Positions 1-8,161 of a stretch of DNA of 64,000 bases are shown here, in pieces. The translations under genes and the position numbers were made by a program. Location: contig JBBDRB010000077.1 of the NCBI GenBank assembly GCA_040905685.1, positions 1 to 64,000 of the forward strand. Reading direction: 5' to 3'. Source of the stretch: JBBDMU01 sp040905685 (lineage in GTDB: Bacteria; Bacteroidota; Rhodothermia; Balneolales; Natronogracilivirgulaceae). The notes beneath the pieces were generated by a model that ran no database searches, was not told the origin of the DNA, and saw only the letters and a list, made by a program, of their open reading frames with translations. Position 1 is the stretch's first letter; each line of letters opens with the position of its first letter.

Positions 1-340
1 TGAACGGAGCATATCGCAGAATGGCAGCGAGGTGGTTGGAGGGGTGGTGAGGTTTACATAAACACATCCCATCCAAAGGGATATGGTCACATTACAGGAT
101 TCCTCATCGAAAGCCTATTTCAGATATAATACAAAAAATGAAGCAACAATGAGGTTATAATTTCGTTAATTGGGCGTAAATTGAACTCTATTACATCAAT
201 TTATAGCAGGATATTAGAATGGAATTTATTTAAAAATGCTGTATCTTTAAAGTCTGTTAATTTTTCGGATATTATTTTCAATAACAATCCATGCTTTAGC
301 ATAATATCTAAGTCAAATTAAAGTATAAATCCAATTATTT
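1..340. other. Non-coding leader before sigA
   Basis: I see no supportable gene here. The first 60 bases are GC-rich and could be the tail of an upstream unit. Bases 100 to 340 are strongly AT-rich and probably hold the sigA promoter. A short inverted repeat, ATGCT-TT-AGCAT, lies at 290-301, about 40 bases before the sigA start. No clear match to the Bacteroidota minus-7 element (TAnnTTTG) was found, so no promoter is placed. Confidence 0.4.
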
Positions 341-1225
341 GTGGCAAAGAAAAAAAAGAAAGAACCAAAAAATCCCAGCCCAAGCGGAATTTCAACCAGA
401 GAATCGCAATCTTTGGACCGCTATCTCCAGGAAATAGGTAAGGTAAGCCTGATCACACCTGAGGAAGAGGTGACACTGGCAAAAGAAATTCAGGCGGGCA
501 GCCAGCAGGCTTTGGAAAAACTTACCCAGGCAAATTTGCGTTTTGTCGTTTCTGTAGCCAAGCAATATCAAAATCAGGGATTATCATTGGGTGACCTGAT
601 TAACGAAGGCAATCTCGGCCTGATCAAAGCCGCTAAACGGTTTGACGAAACGCGGGGATTTAAATTTATTTCTTATGCCGTCTGGTGGATTCGCCAATCC
701 ATATTGCAGGCCCTGGCCGAACAGAGCCGGATCGTACGTCTTCCGCTCAACAGGGTGGGGGCTCTGAATAAAATTGGAAAAGAACTCTCCAAGCTTGAAC
801 AGGAATATGAGCGCATACCATCGGCTGCCGAACTTGCCGAAAGCCTGGAAATGACCGTTACAGAGGTATCCGATACCCTGAAAATTTCCGGCCGCCATCT
901 TTCGGTGGACGCCCCTTTTGCCCAGGGAGAAGATAACAGGTTGCTGGATGTTCTTGAAAACGAAGAAACTCCCAACCCCGATAATGATCTGATGGGTGAA
1001 TCGCTCAAGGTGGAAATTGAGCGTGCGCTGTCAAAGCTCACCACCCGTGAAGCTGAAGTCATTCGCCTTTACTTCGGCATCGGACGGGAACATTCCCTGA
1101 CCCTTGAAGAAATTGGCGAACGGTTCGACCTTACCCGCGAACGGGTTCGGCAGATAAAAGAAAAAGCTCTGCGCAAATTAAGGCATCATAACAGAAGCCT
1201 TGCCCTGCGGGCCTACCTGGGCTAG
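341..1225 (+). CDS. rpoD: Primary RNA polymerase sigma factor (SigA/RpoD), short Bacteroidota type
   Basis: Housekeeping sigma-70 factor that directs RNA polymerase to most promoters. It starts at GTG with a Lys-rich N-terminus and has no region 1.1; 294 residues is the usual length for the short Bacteroidota form. Region 1.2 (RYLQEIGKV, about residue 27) is followed by region 2 (LRFVVSVAKQYQ through WWIRQSILQAL, about 66-126), with the core-binding and minus-10 recognition helices intact. Region 4 near the C-terminus has the helix-turn-helix LTLEEIGERFDLTRERVRQIKEKAL (about 253-277, split here for reading). The short spacer between regions 2 and 4 and the complete region 4 separate it from ECF factors. 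It stands alone, with about 250 non-coding bases after it. Confidence 0.95.
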   Translation: MAKKKKKEPKNPSPSGISTRESQSLDRYLQEIGKVSLITPEEEVTLAKEIQAGSQQALEKLTQANLRFVVSVAKQYQNQGLSLGDLINEGNLGLIKAAKRFDETRGFKFISYAVWWIRQSILQALAEQSRIVRLPLNRVGALNKIGKELSKLEQEYERIPSAAELAESLEMTVTEVSDTLKISGRHLSVDAPFAQGEDNRLLDVLENEETPNPDNDLMGESLKVEIERALSKLTTREAEVIRLYFGIGREHSLTLEEIGERFDLTRERVRQIKEKALRKLRHHNRSLALRAYLG

Positions 1226-1480
1226 TTTTTTACATGTTTTTCAGAACAAAAGGCATACCCCGCCGGGGCATTAAAAGTTGTAAAAGGGGTAGGGGGTAAC
1301 TATTGCCGCTGCCTATGGTTATGGGAGCTGCCTGCCAAATGCAGCTAAGTTTCATGTAAATTCGGATGATTCTTCTTGAACCTGTCTGAATGTTTCGATA
1401 AACTGAATTAACCATTACTGCTAAAACGTATACTTTTCTGAATTATACAATCGTTTAATAAGAACAGTAAGTACGTTAGA
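1226..1480. other. Intergenic region with small inverted repeats
   Basis: Separates sigA from the next lipoprotein gene. It holds a four-pair GC hairpin (CCCC-GCC-GGGG, 1258-1268), a G-rich patch around 1286-1297, and a six-pair repeat AGCTGC/GCAGCT (1326-1331 and 1341-1346). None is followed by a convincing T run, so no terminator is called. The last 80 bases are AT-rich and probably carry the promoter of the downstream gene. Confidence 0.3.
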
Positions 1481-2617
1481 ATGAAAGGATATGCCATGAA
1501 AAACCATACAATCACATCCGCCCTTTTGTTGCTTGCTTTCATAGGTTCAGGTTGCTACACGCAGCTCAGGGTTGTTGAACCCTATGAACGGCCTTCCTAT
1601 CAGGATCGTGCACACGAAATAACCGATGAACAGGAATCTTACGACCTGGGATATGATGAAGGGTTTTACGACGGGCAGTTCTTCTACCGGGATTACAGAC
1701 GCTCCGCATGGTCTTCGCGCCATGGTTATTTATACAGCCCGGGTCACTATTATTATCCTCGTCACAGCTTCAGTTTTGGGTTCAGCACCGGCTTTGGTCG
1801 ATTTTATGATCCATACTATGCCTACTACGATCCTTTCTACAGTCCGTATGATTATTATACCTATCCGCATCGCCCGTACTGGAGGCATCATCCCCACTAT
1901 GGATTTTTCGGGAGGAATTATATTTCGTACAATTATTATCATTACGATAACCAATCGCGTGCCGTACGCTCACCACGCTCGAGCGGGGTACAACGCTCGG
2001 CACAGTCTGGCGTTGCAACCAGAAGCACGGTTGGCACAAGGTCTACGCAACCGGCTTCCAGATCGGGAGTAGATCGTTCGTCGAGTACTCCCCGGTCACG
2101 CCCGGGCAGCTCCGGTGTTCAGTCACGTGGCTCCGGCAGTGGAAATTCCGGAACGGCAACCCGCTCGCGCGGCGACAGCGGCAGTTCCGGTTCCTCAACA
2201 GTGCGCTCCCGCGGATCTTCCGGATCAACGGTTCGTTCCAGGGGTTCCAGCGGCAGTTCCGGTTCCGGCACGTCCACCCGCTCACGGGGCAGCTCCGGTT
2301 CATCCGGTTCGGCCACCCAGTCCCGGGGCAGCAGCTCAGGATCCGGTTCCAGACCGGCACGATCACGTAATAATGAGTCTTCGATTATCCGGTCTGACCG
2401 GGAAAGCAGCACTTCCGGAACAACACCGCGAAGAGCGGTCGACCGGTCCGCCACTACGGTAAACCGGCCGGCAACTGTCAATAAGCAAAGCCGGAGAGCA
2501 ACGGTCAGTACCCGTTCAAAGAATGGATCTTCCCCGCAGGTTAGCCGCTCAGCAGCCAGATCAGGCAGTTCCGCAACTTCCAGCCGCAGCAACACCCGGT
2601 CGCGATCCGATAATTAG
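1481..2617 (+). CDS. Putative lipoprotein with Tyr/His-rich and Ser-Gly-Arg repeat regions
   Basis: Not assigned to a functional family. It has a basic start and a hydrophobic helix ending IGSGC, a slightly non-canonical lipobox, so it is probably a membrane-anchored lipoprotein. An alternative ATG at 1496 would give a more typical signal peptide. Residues about 55-150 are packed with Tyr, Phe, His and Pro. From about residue 160 to the end the chain is nearly all Ser, Gly, Arg and Thr, with irregular repeats of the type SRGSSGS. Such a chain is predicted to be disordered and highly basic, and could bind polyanions at the cell surface; that is inference. A hairpin at 2625-2649 probably ends the transcript. 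Confidence 0.6.
   Translation: MKGYAMKNHTITSALLLLAFIGSGCYTQLRVVEPYERPSYQDRAHEITDEQESYDLGYDEGFYDGQFFYRDYRRSAWSSRHGYLYSPGHYYYPRHSFSFGFSTGFGRFYDPYYAYYDPFYSPYDYYTYPHRPYWRHHPHYGFFGRNYISYNYYHYDNQSRAVRSPRSSGVQRSAQSGVATRSTVGTRSTQPASRSGVDRSSSTPRSRPGSSGVQSRGSGSGNSGTATRSRGDSGSSGSSTVRSRGSSGSTVRSRGSSGSSGSGTSTRSRGSSGSSGSATQSRGSSSGSGSRPARSRNNESSIIRSDRESSTSGTTPRRAVDRSATTVNRPATVNKQSRRATVSTRSKNGSSPQVSRSAARSGSSATSSRSNTRSRSDN
2160..2370 (+). repeat. Imperfect repeats encoding Ser-Arg-Gly-Ser-Ser-Gly units
   Basis: GC-rich degenerate repeats built on codons for Ser, Arg and Gly (tcc/cgc/ggc/agc), with units of roughly 15 to 40 bases such as CGGGGCAGCTCCGGTTCATC. They encode the disordered tail of the lipoprotein. 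They also open long but meaningless reading frames in the other frames. Confidence 0.6.
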
Positions 2618-2624
2618 GTACAGG

Positions 2625-2649
2625 AACGGGGGAACCCTTTCCGTTTTTT
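2625..2649 (+). terminator. Probable intrinsic terminator after the Ser/Gly/Arg lipoprotein
   Basis: AACGG (2625-2629) pairs with CCGTT (2641-2645), with extra G:C pairing possible inside the loop (GGG/CCC), and a run of six T follows at 2644-2649. It lies 8 bases after the stop codon of the lipoprotein gene and 40 bases before the next start. Confidence 0.5.
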
Positions 2650-2689
2650 CCTGCCTGTTTTGCTCAACCATCATTCAATCTGAAGAACA

Positions 2690-4147
2690 ATGAAAAAGCT
2701 GTGTCCGATATCTGTTTTGTTAGCCTTGCTGGTATGCGTCTCCCTGCAGGAAGCATCGGCACAGTACCGCATTGATGCTTTACGGTATACGTTTGAACTT
2801 CCGGGACAGGACGCTGCAAACACCGGGATGGGAGGAGCTTCCGTTGCCCTTGGACAGGATTTTGGTTCTTTTGTGTTGAACCCGGCTACGTCAGCCATGA
2901 GCGGGCGATCCTATTTTTCCTTCGGGCTTGGCACCCGGGATGTCAGGGAAACGGATCTGTACCTGGACCAGAGCAGTGAGTTTTCCGATACCCAGACGGG
3001 TATCACCAATTTTGGTTTTGTGTTCCAGGCACCCACCGAGCGGGGGGCATTGTCTCTGGGATTGGGATACAGCCAAACGGCCGATTTTAACCGTGTACTG
3101 AGCGCCAATGCCTTTAATGATCTGAGTACCATCACCGACTTCTTTCTGGAAGCCGGTGATGATTTCTTTGAACCGGCTTTTAATGCTTTTGCAATTGATA
3201 CGATCATGAACGGAGACGATGTGGAGTACTTTTCCAGCTGGCGTCCGCCGTTTACCTCCGAATTCGTCGGAGTCGATCAGTTTGTGGAAATGACGGAAAG
3301 AGGGCAGATGGGCGAATACGCCTTATTTGCCGGTACCGAGTTTGTAGAGAACCTGTTCGTTGGCTTAAGCCTGAATATTACGGCAGGCTCCTATGCCTAC
3401 CGTCGGACCTTTATTGAGGATCAGCCCGGCATTGAACATGATTATGATATTGAGACCATTTTTACCGATGAGCAAATCGATGCCTCGATTTCGGGATTTA
3501 ACGCCCGTCTGGGTGCCGTATACCAGGTATTTCCCTGGTTGAATTTCGGGGCTTCCTATACCTCACAATCCACACTTGAGGTCACGGAAGATTTTTCCAA
3601 CCTGGTAAATACGACATTTACCGATGGCGAAATTTGGGAGGATGAATATTCGGCCGCTTTCGATTATGAGATCATGCGTCCCTCAAGGTTTTCCGTTGGC
3701 GCTGCCATCGATGACTTAAACGGACTCAGCGCTACGTTCACGGCCGAACGGGTGGATTATTCGGATATCCGGGTGGGCCTGGAAGATGAACGGGTATTGG
3801 AAAGAAATGAGAATATGCTTATCGAGGAAGAGTTTCAGGATGTGGTTAACTTCCGGGCAGGAATCTCCTATGAGATCGGCGAAATTGTCAGGCTTCGGGG
3901 CGGCTATGCCTTGTATCCCTCGGCAAGAAATGACTTTTCTAAAGCGGACCGGAAATATTACAGCGCGGGGATTGGCTTTGGTCTGGCTGACGGGCTCACC
4001 CTGGATTTTTCCCTGCAGATGGGACAGTGGGAGGATGAGAACATTCTGTACACGTTTACAGATGATGCAGGCGATCTGCTCGGCGAATTTGTGGATGAAG
4101 AAGTCACCCGGTTCCATGGCGTGATCGGCCTGCGTTTTGCCTTTTAA
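2690..4147 (+). CDS. Outer-membrane beta-barrel protein, OmpP1/FadL/TodX-like
   Basis: Predicted outer-membrane transport protein, 485 residues. A clear signal peptide (MKKLCPISVLLALLVCVSL) ends at ASA-Q near residue 25. The mature part opens with ALRYTFELPGQDAANTGMGGASVAL, split as TFELPGQ then GMGGASVAL, followed by FVLNPATSA; this NPA-type motif is typical of the FadL/PorV-like group. Many amphipathic strands follow, and it ends GVIGLRFAF, an aromatic C-terminal residue as expected for BAM-assembled barrels. FadL relatives import fatty acids and other hydrophobic compounds; the substrate here cannot be read from sequence. Its stop codon overlaps the stop of the convergent stress-protein gene by two bases. 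Confidence 0.75.
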   Translation: MKKLCPISVLLALLVCVSLQEASAQYRIDALRYTFELPGQDAANTGMGGASVALGQDFGSFVLNPATSAMSGRSYFSFGLGTRDVRETDLYLDQSSEFSDTQTGITNFGFVFQAPTERGALSLGLGYSQTADFNRVLSANAFNDLSTITDFFLEAGDDFFEPAFNAFAIDTIMNGDDVEYFSSWRPPFTSEFVGVDQFVEMTERGQMGEYALFAGTEFVENLFVGLSLNITAGSYAYRRTFIEDQPGIEHDYDIETIFTDEQIDASISGFNARLGAVYQVFPWLNFGASYTSQSTLEVTEDFSNLVNTTFTDGEIWEDEYSAAFDYEIMRPSRFSVGAAIDDLNGLSATFTAERVDYSDIRVGLEDERVLERNENMLIEEEFQDVVNFRAGISYEIGEIVRLRGGYALYPSARNDFSKADRKYYSAGIGFGLADGLTLDFSLQMGQWEDENILYTFTDDAGDLLGEFVDEEVTRFHGVIGLRFAF

Positions 4148-5037
4148 CCTTCCCTTTTCGCCTCCGGGTTGACGCCCAGCACCGCCGTTTCCACGTGGCG
4201 GGCCACATTGGATGTTGTGCTTCCCATCCTTAAATATTCCAGCCCGGTTCGCCCTACCGTCGACATCACAATCAGGTTATAGTTGCCTGTTTTATTGATC
4301 TCGGCAATGGCTTCATGCGGAGATTTGTCGGAGACCAGGGTCTTGGCCTGAACCCGGTCTTTAATTTCACTGAAGTAGGTATCGATCATTTCATCGAGCT
4401 CCTTGTCTCGTGCACTGGCCGTATGGTTGGCGGCTTCATCGTCGTCACCATAGCCCAGCGCTTCCTTGCTGACGATGTGAACCAGGTCAATCCGGCCAGC
4501 CGAGCCTTTGGCTATATCCAGTGCCAGAGGAAAGGCCATAGTGGAATTTTCTGAAAAATCAGTTGTAACCAGGATGGATTTAATTTCATCCAGTTCTGAA
4601 TGTTCCTCGATGACAAGAACCGGTTTCTGGCATATGCGAAGGACTTTGTCGGTTACCGATCCCATGAAAAACCGGGAAAAACCTGTACGCCCATGGGTAC
4701 CCATGACGATCATATCATAATCGTCCGCGGCATGGCAAATAGCCTGGGCGGGATTGCCCACATCGATGACGGCCGGCGCCAGCAGGGATTGGTCTACGTG
4801 CTTTTGGGCGGTTTCATTCAGCCTGTCCAGTAAAACCTTCTCTACCTCCGTAAAGTTATCCTGAGCACTGAAGCCGGTGCCCATATAGTAAAATCCGTCA
4901 AGGTCCGTAATGGGAATATAGGCATGGAAAGGAGTGATACGACCGCCGAATATCGTGACGAAAGTCCGGGCCGCCGCCAACGCCTGATTACCCAGATCGG
5001 AAAAATCGAGCGGCACTAATATTCTTAAATTCTTCAT
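4144..5037 (-). CDS. Tandem-domain universal stress protein (UspA family)
   Basis: Two fused UspA domains, residues about 1-145 and 150-297. Domain one begins RILVPLDFSD and carries the full ATP-binding signature G113-x2-G116-x9-G126-S127 (in GTHGRTGFSRFFMGS). Domain two begins SILVTTDFS; the first glycine of its signature is serine (STVGRTGLEYLRMGS), so nucleotide binding there may be weaker. The start has an AGGGG-type ribosome site about eight bases upstream. It lies 60 bases after coaBC on the same strand and may be the last gene of that operon or have its own promoter in the AT-rich gap. Confidence 0.9.
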   Translation of the reverse strand: MKNLRILVPLDFSDLGNQALAAARTFVTIFGGRITPFHAYIPITDLDGFYYMGTGFSAQDNFTEVEKVLLDRLNETAQKHVDQSLLAPAVIDVGNPAQAICHAADDYDMIVMGTHGRTGFSRFFMGSVTDKVLRICQKPVLVIEEHSELDEIKSILVTTDFSENSTMAFPLALDIAKGSAGRIDLVHIVSKEALGYGDDDEAANHTASARDKELDEMIDTYFSEIKDRVQAKTLVSDKSPHEAIAEINKTGNYNLIVMSTVGRTGLEYLRMGSTTSNVARHVETAVLGVNPEAKREG

Positions 5038-5097
5038 TATCCATCCCCTACTTTGGTAAGTTATATATAAAGAATATACAACTTTTTCAAAAAAAGG

Positions 5098-6309
5098 CTA
5101 ATGGAAGTCGGCAGTGGGAAAAATCGTTTCCAGTATCTGCCGGGCGATGACCTTTTTTGGTCCCGAGATATTCGATTCATGAGACGGGCTCAGTAACAGC
5201 ACCGAATTGGTATCCCCCATGAACCCGCTCCCGGATTCGCTCACCGAATTGGCAATGATCCAGTCAATCTTCTTGTTCTTCAGCTTAAGGAGAGCGTTCT
5301 CCCTGATATGATCCGTTTCCATGGCAAAGCCCATCAACACCTGCCCATCCATTCGGCGTTCACCCAGCCATTGCAGGATATCGGGGGTGGGCGTTAAGGT
5401 AAGGGTAGAAGAAACTTTGCCTTTCTTGATCTTGCCGGAGTGGGTTTCCCGGGGGCGAAAATCGGAAACGGCCGCCGCCATAATGATCACGTCGGAATCC
5501 TGGTATTGCTGTACTAACTGGAAAAGATCATCTGCCGTGACGAATGCCCTGGTGGCAATGCCGCGAAGTTCGGGCAAAGGGACCTGACCGTGGAGCAGCA
5601 TTACTTCAGCTCCTAAATCCCGGGCGGCCCCGGCCATGGCAAAGCCCATTTTACCGGAACTGGGATTGGAAAGAAACCGAACCGGATCGATAAATTCGCG
5701 GGTGGGTCCGGCCGTTACCACTACTTTTATTCCGGAAAGCGGTTTAGGGGCGGATTGCCCCAGCACTTTCCCTGCCGTGGCCAGGATCTTATCCGGTTCA
5801 GGCAAACGCCCGACATCATCGAGTCCGCTGGCCAGATAGCCTTTCTCCGGTTCAAGAATACGAAAACCGAGTTTAACGGCCTGTTCCAGATTGCGACGGG
5901 TAACCTGGGCCTGGTACATGCCGCCGTCCATGGCCGGACAAATGAGTATGGGACATCGTACCGATAAGGCAATGGCGGTGAGCATAGAATCGGAAAAACC
6001 GTTTACCAGCTTTGCCAGTGTATTGGCCGTGCATGGAGCGATGATGAGAAGGTCGGCCCACTCGCCCCATTGTATATGCCTTACCCAGTCCGAACTGGCC
6101 TGGGACGAATCCCGGGGGAATAGTTCAACGGCCACTTCATGTCGGGAGAGGGCCGAAAAGGTATCCATGCCAACGAACCGCATGGCCGATGGCGTAAGGG
6201 TGACGCGAACTTCAGCCCCTGCCTGCTGTAAGGCCCGAAGCAGGTAAACGGATTTATATGCAGCGATGCCCCCTGTAACGCCTAATATAATGCGTTTGCC
6301 GGAAAGCAT
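5098..6309 (-). CDS. coaBC: Bifunctional CoaBC: phosphopantothenoylcysteine synthetase/decarboxylase
   Basis: Makes 4'-phosphopantetheine from 4'-phosphopantothenate and cysteine in coenzyme A synthesis. The N-terminal CoaC flavoprotein part (about 1-185) has GVTGGIAAYKS, the active-site His in VRHIQWGE (H78), the FMN-site motif APCTANT and the clamp motif PAMDGGMY (125-132). The C-terminal CoaB ligase part (about 190-403) has VTAGPTREFIDPVRF, SNPSSGKMG, and the Lys-rich KIKKGK. The length of 403 is normal. It starts with ATG only two bases after the rpoZ stop, so the two are co-transcribed. Confidence 0.95.
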   Translation of the reverse strand: MLSGKRIILGVTGGIAAYKSVYLLRALQQAGAEVRVTLTPSAMRFVGMDTFSALSRHEVAVELFPRDSSQASSDWVRHIQWGEWADLLIIAPCTANTLAKLVNGFSDSMLTAIALSVRCPILICPAMDGGMYQAQVTRRNLEQAVKLGFRILEPEKGYLASGLDDVGRLPEPDKILATAGKVLGQSAPKPLSGIKVVVTAGPTREFIDPVRFLSNPSSGKMGFAMAGAARDLGAEVMLLHGQVPLPELRGIATRAFVTADDLFQLVQQYQDSDVIIMAAAVSDFRPRETHSGKIKKGKVSSTLTLTPTPDILQWLGERRMDGQVLMGFAMETDHIRENALLKLKNKKIDWIIANSVSESGSGFMGDTNSVLLLSPSHESNISGPKKVIARQILETIFPTADFH

Positions 6310-6311
6310 TA

Positions 6312-6605
6312 TTAATCTTCAGACTGGGGCTTTTGATAATGGGTTTTATCGGCTTCCAGTTCTTCGATGGCGCGCTGGGTTGCATGCGGCCGACGCTCAT
6401 ATTCTTTGGAAACGCGTTCCTGCTCCTCATTGAAAGTCATTTCATCTTCTTCCTCGAAACCTTCAAAATACTTGAGCTTTTCATCAAGCTCCATTTTTTC
6501 CCGGGCTGCAATCTGGCGGGCACGTTTTGACATGATCACGATCGCCTCATAGATGTTGCCGGTGACTTCCTGAATTTTTTCTACATTTGTTGTTTTTAAA
6601 GGCAA
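6312..6605 (-). CDS. rpoZ: RNA polymerase omega subunit (RpoZ), Bacteroidota type
   Basis: Small RNA polymerase subunit that helps assemble beta-prime. The diagnostic core is TGNIYEAIVIMSKRARQIA near residues 15-33. The long acidic C-terminal half (EGFEEEDEMTFNEEQERV) and the ending with paired charged residues match the Bacteroidota form. The start is TTG at 6605, the only start that keeps the conserved N-terminus. The gmk-rpoZ-coaBC order is widely conserved and supports the call. Four bases separate it from the gmk stop. Confidence 0.88.
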   Translation of the reverse strand: MPLKTTNVEKIQEVTGNIYEAIVIMSKRARQIAAREKMELDEKLKYFEGFEEEDEMTFNEEQERVSKEYERRPHATQRAIEELEADKTHYQKPQSED

Positions 6606-6609
6606 AATT

Positions 6610-7236
6610 TTATCCTTTTGAAAATGAGTGAATATATTGTTTGACTACCTGCTTTAATTCCCTGTACGCCTGCTCGAAATCATCGTTTACGATAACCTGA
6701 TCGAATCTGTGCTCAAAGGCTAATTCATGTTCAGCACGTTCGAGTCTGAGTTTCAGGCTGTTTTCGTTTTCCGTGCCCCGGTTTTCCAACCGTTCGCGGA
6801 GCACGTTAAGTGAAGGCGGCTTAATAAAAACGCTGAGACAATCATCTCCGTATATTTTTTTTATATTTATCGCGCCGTTAACTTCAATGTCTAACAGGGT
6901 ATAATACCCAGAATTATGGTTTTTTTCAACTTCCGAAAATAATGTGCCGTAACGCGTGCCGTCATAGAATTCCTCCCATTCCAGGAACCGGTCGTTATCA
7001 ATTCCTTCCTGAAACCCGGCCCAGCTCAGAAAATGATAGTCTATGCCGGATTTTTCATCGTTTCTCGGCTTGCGGGTCGTGGCGGAAACGGAAAAAACGA
7101 TATGGGGGAAATCCCTGATAAGCCTTTGAGACAAACTGGTTTTACCCGCGCCGCTGGGTGCCACCAGCACGATGACTTTCCCTTTATGGTCTGAGCGCTT
7201 AGGCAATGTTCTGCACCTGTTCCCTGATATTTTCAA
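6610..7236 (-). CDS. gmk: Guanylate kinase
   Basis: Phosphorylates GMP to GDP with ATP. The P-loop VAPSGAGKTS lies near residue 25, followed by the GMP-binding part SVSATTRKPR and YHFLSWAGF, and the lid region with ERLENRGTE. No ATG precedes the P-loop. Two TTG starts are possible: 7236 (208 residues, preceded by AAGGA) or 7206 (198 residues, overlapping the yicC stop, preceded by AGGTG). I list the longer one. Either way it is translationally coupled to yicC, as in many bacteria. Confidence 0.92.
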   Translation of the reverse strand: MKISGNRCRTLPKRSDHKGKVIVLVAPSGAGKTSLSQRLIRDFPHIVFSVSATTRKPRNDEKSGIDYHFLSWAGFQEGIDNDRFLEWEEFYDGTRYGTLFSEVEKNHNSGYYTLLDIEVNGAINIKKIYGDDCLSVFIKPPSLNVLRERLENRGTENENSLKLRLERAEHELAFEHRFDQVIVNDDFEQAYRELKQVVKQYIHSFSKG

Positions 7237-8080
7237 GGCTTTCCTTCATATTGACTACATGATAAGAAATATCTGCACTATTGGCTTTAACGCCCATGGT
7301 GTTCACTTCCCGGTGCATTTCCTGCAATAAGAAGTTAAGCTTGCGTCCGTTTGACGTTTTTCCCTTCATCGTTTCCAGGAAAAAGGTGAGGTGGGAATCC
7401 ATGCGTACAAGCTCCTCGCTGATGTCCATTCTGTCAACCAACAGCGCAATTTCCAGTTCAAGGCGTTCCGCATCCGGATCCTCATGCCTGACGAGTTTGC
7501 TGATGCGCTCATCGAGTCGCTGACGGGCTTCGGGCACGCGCTGGCCGGCCAGGCGGGTAACGGCCTCGCAGGCTTCCTTAATGTGAAAGATCCGTTCCTG
7601 AAGGTCTTTGCCCAGCGCTTCCCCTTCTTTCAGGCGGGACTGCTTCAGCTCTTCCAGGGAAATGTATATTGCACCCTTTATTACTTCGAAGATCCGGTTC
7701 TGTTCTTCATCACTCATTTCTTTGCTCACGAAAATATCCCGAAACTGCAGCAGATGATCCAGGGTTATTTCCCCTTCAACCGCTGTTGATTTTTTAATTT
7801 CCGATAATAGCCTCGTGTAATTAGAAAGGGCCCGCGAATCGATCGTTACGCCGGTGTATTCTTCGTCAAGGTAATCCAGCTGAATATTTACGTTGATTTT
7901 ACCCCGGCTAATTTTTTCCTGGATGATATTTTTAAGCCCGGATTCGATGTTTTTCATTCCCGGAGGCAAGCGAAAAGTATACTCCAGGAATCGGTTATTT
8001 ACCGATTTCATCTCCACGACGGCCCTGGCGGATCCGGCCGCATGTTCGCCTTTGCCGAAGCCGGTCATTGATTCAAGCAT
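7199..8080 (-). CDS. YicC/YloC family protein, probable endoribonuclease
   Basis: Matches the YicC family from end to end: MTGFGKGE at the N-terminus, then VVEMKSVNNRFLEYTFRLP, and the C-terminal KTSNGRKLNFLLQEMHREVNTMG split here as GRKLNFLLQEMHREVN. YicC proteins of E. coli and B. subtilis act as endoribonucleases in RNA turnover. The length of 293 is standard. It is immediately upstream of gmk and overlaps it, the usual arrangement. Confidence 0.92.
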   Translation of the reverse strand: MLESMTGFGKGEHAAGSARAVVEMKSVNNRFLEYTFRLPPGMKNIESGLKNIIQEKISRGKINVNIQLDYLDEEYTGVTIDSRALSNYTRLLSEIKKSTAVEGEITLDHLLQFRDIFVSKEMSDEEQNRIFEVIKGAIYISLEELKQSRLKEGEALGKDLQERIFHIKEACEAVTRLAGQRVPEARQRLDERISKLVRHEDPDAERLELEIALLVDRMDISEELVRMDSHLTFFLETMKGKTSNGRKLNFLLQEMHREVNTMGVKANSADISYHVVNMKESLENIREQVQNIA

Positions 8081-8161
8081 TGCAACTGTATCTGATTAAA
8101 ATTTTAAGTGCACTAAGATACCATTAGCCAGGATGAATTGATAATTTTTGCCACTGCACGG

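Noticed and set aside
1258..1346. Terminator for sigA from hairpins in the following gap
   Set aside because: Both hairpins are short and neither is followed by a T run.
2043..2595. Long minus-strand frames over the Ser/Gly/Arg repeat region
   Set aside because: They arise from the GC-rich repeats of the lipoprotein gene; they have no ribosome site, no family resemblance, and Pro/Arg/Glu-rich nonsense composition.
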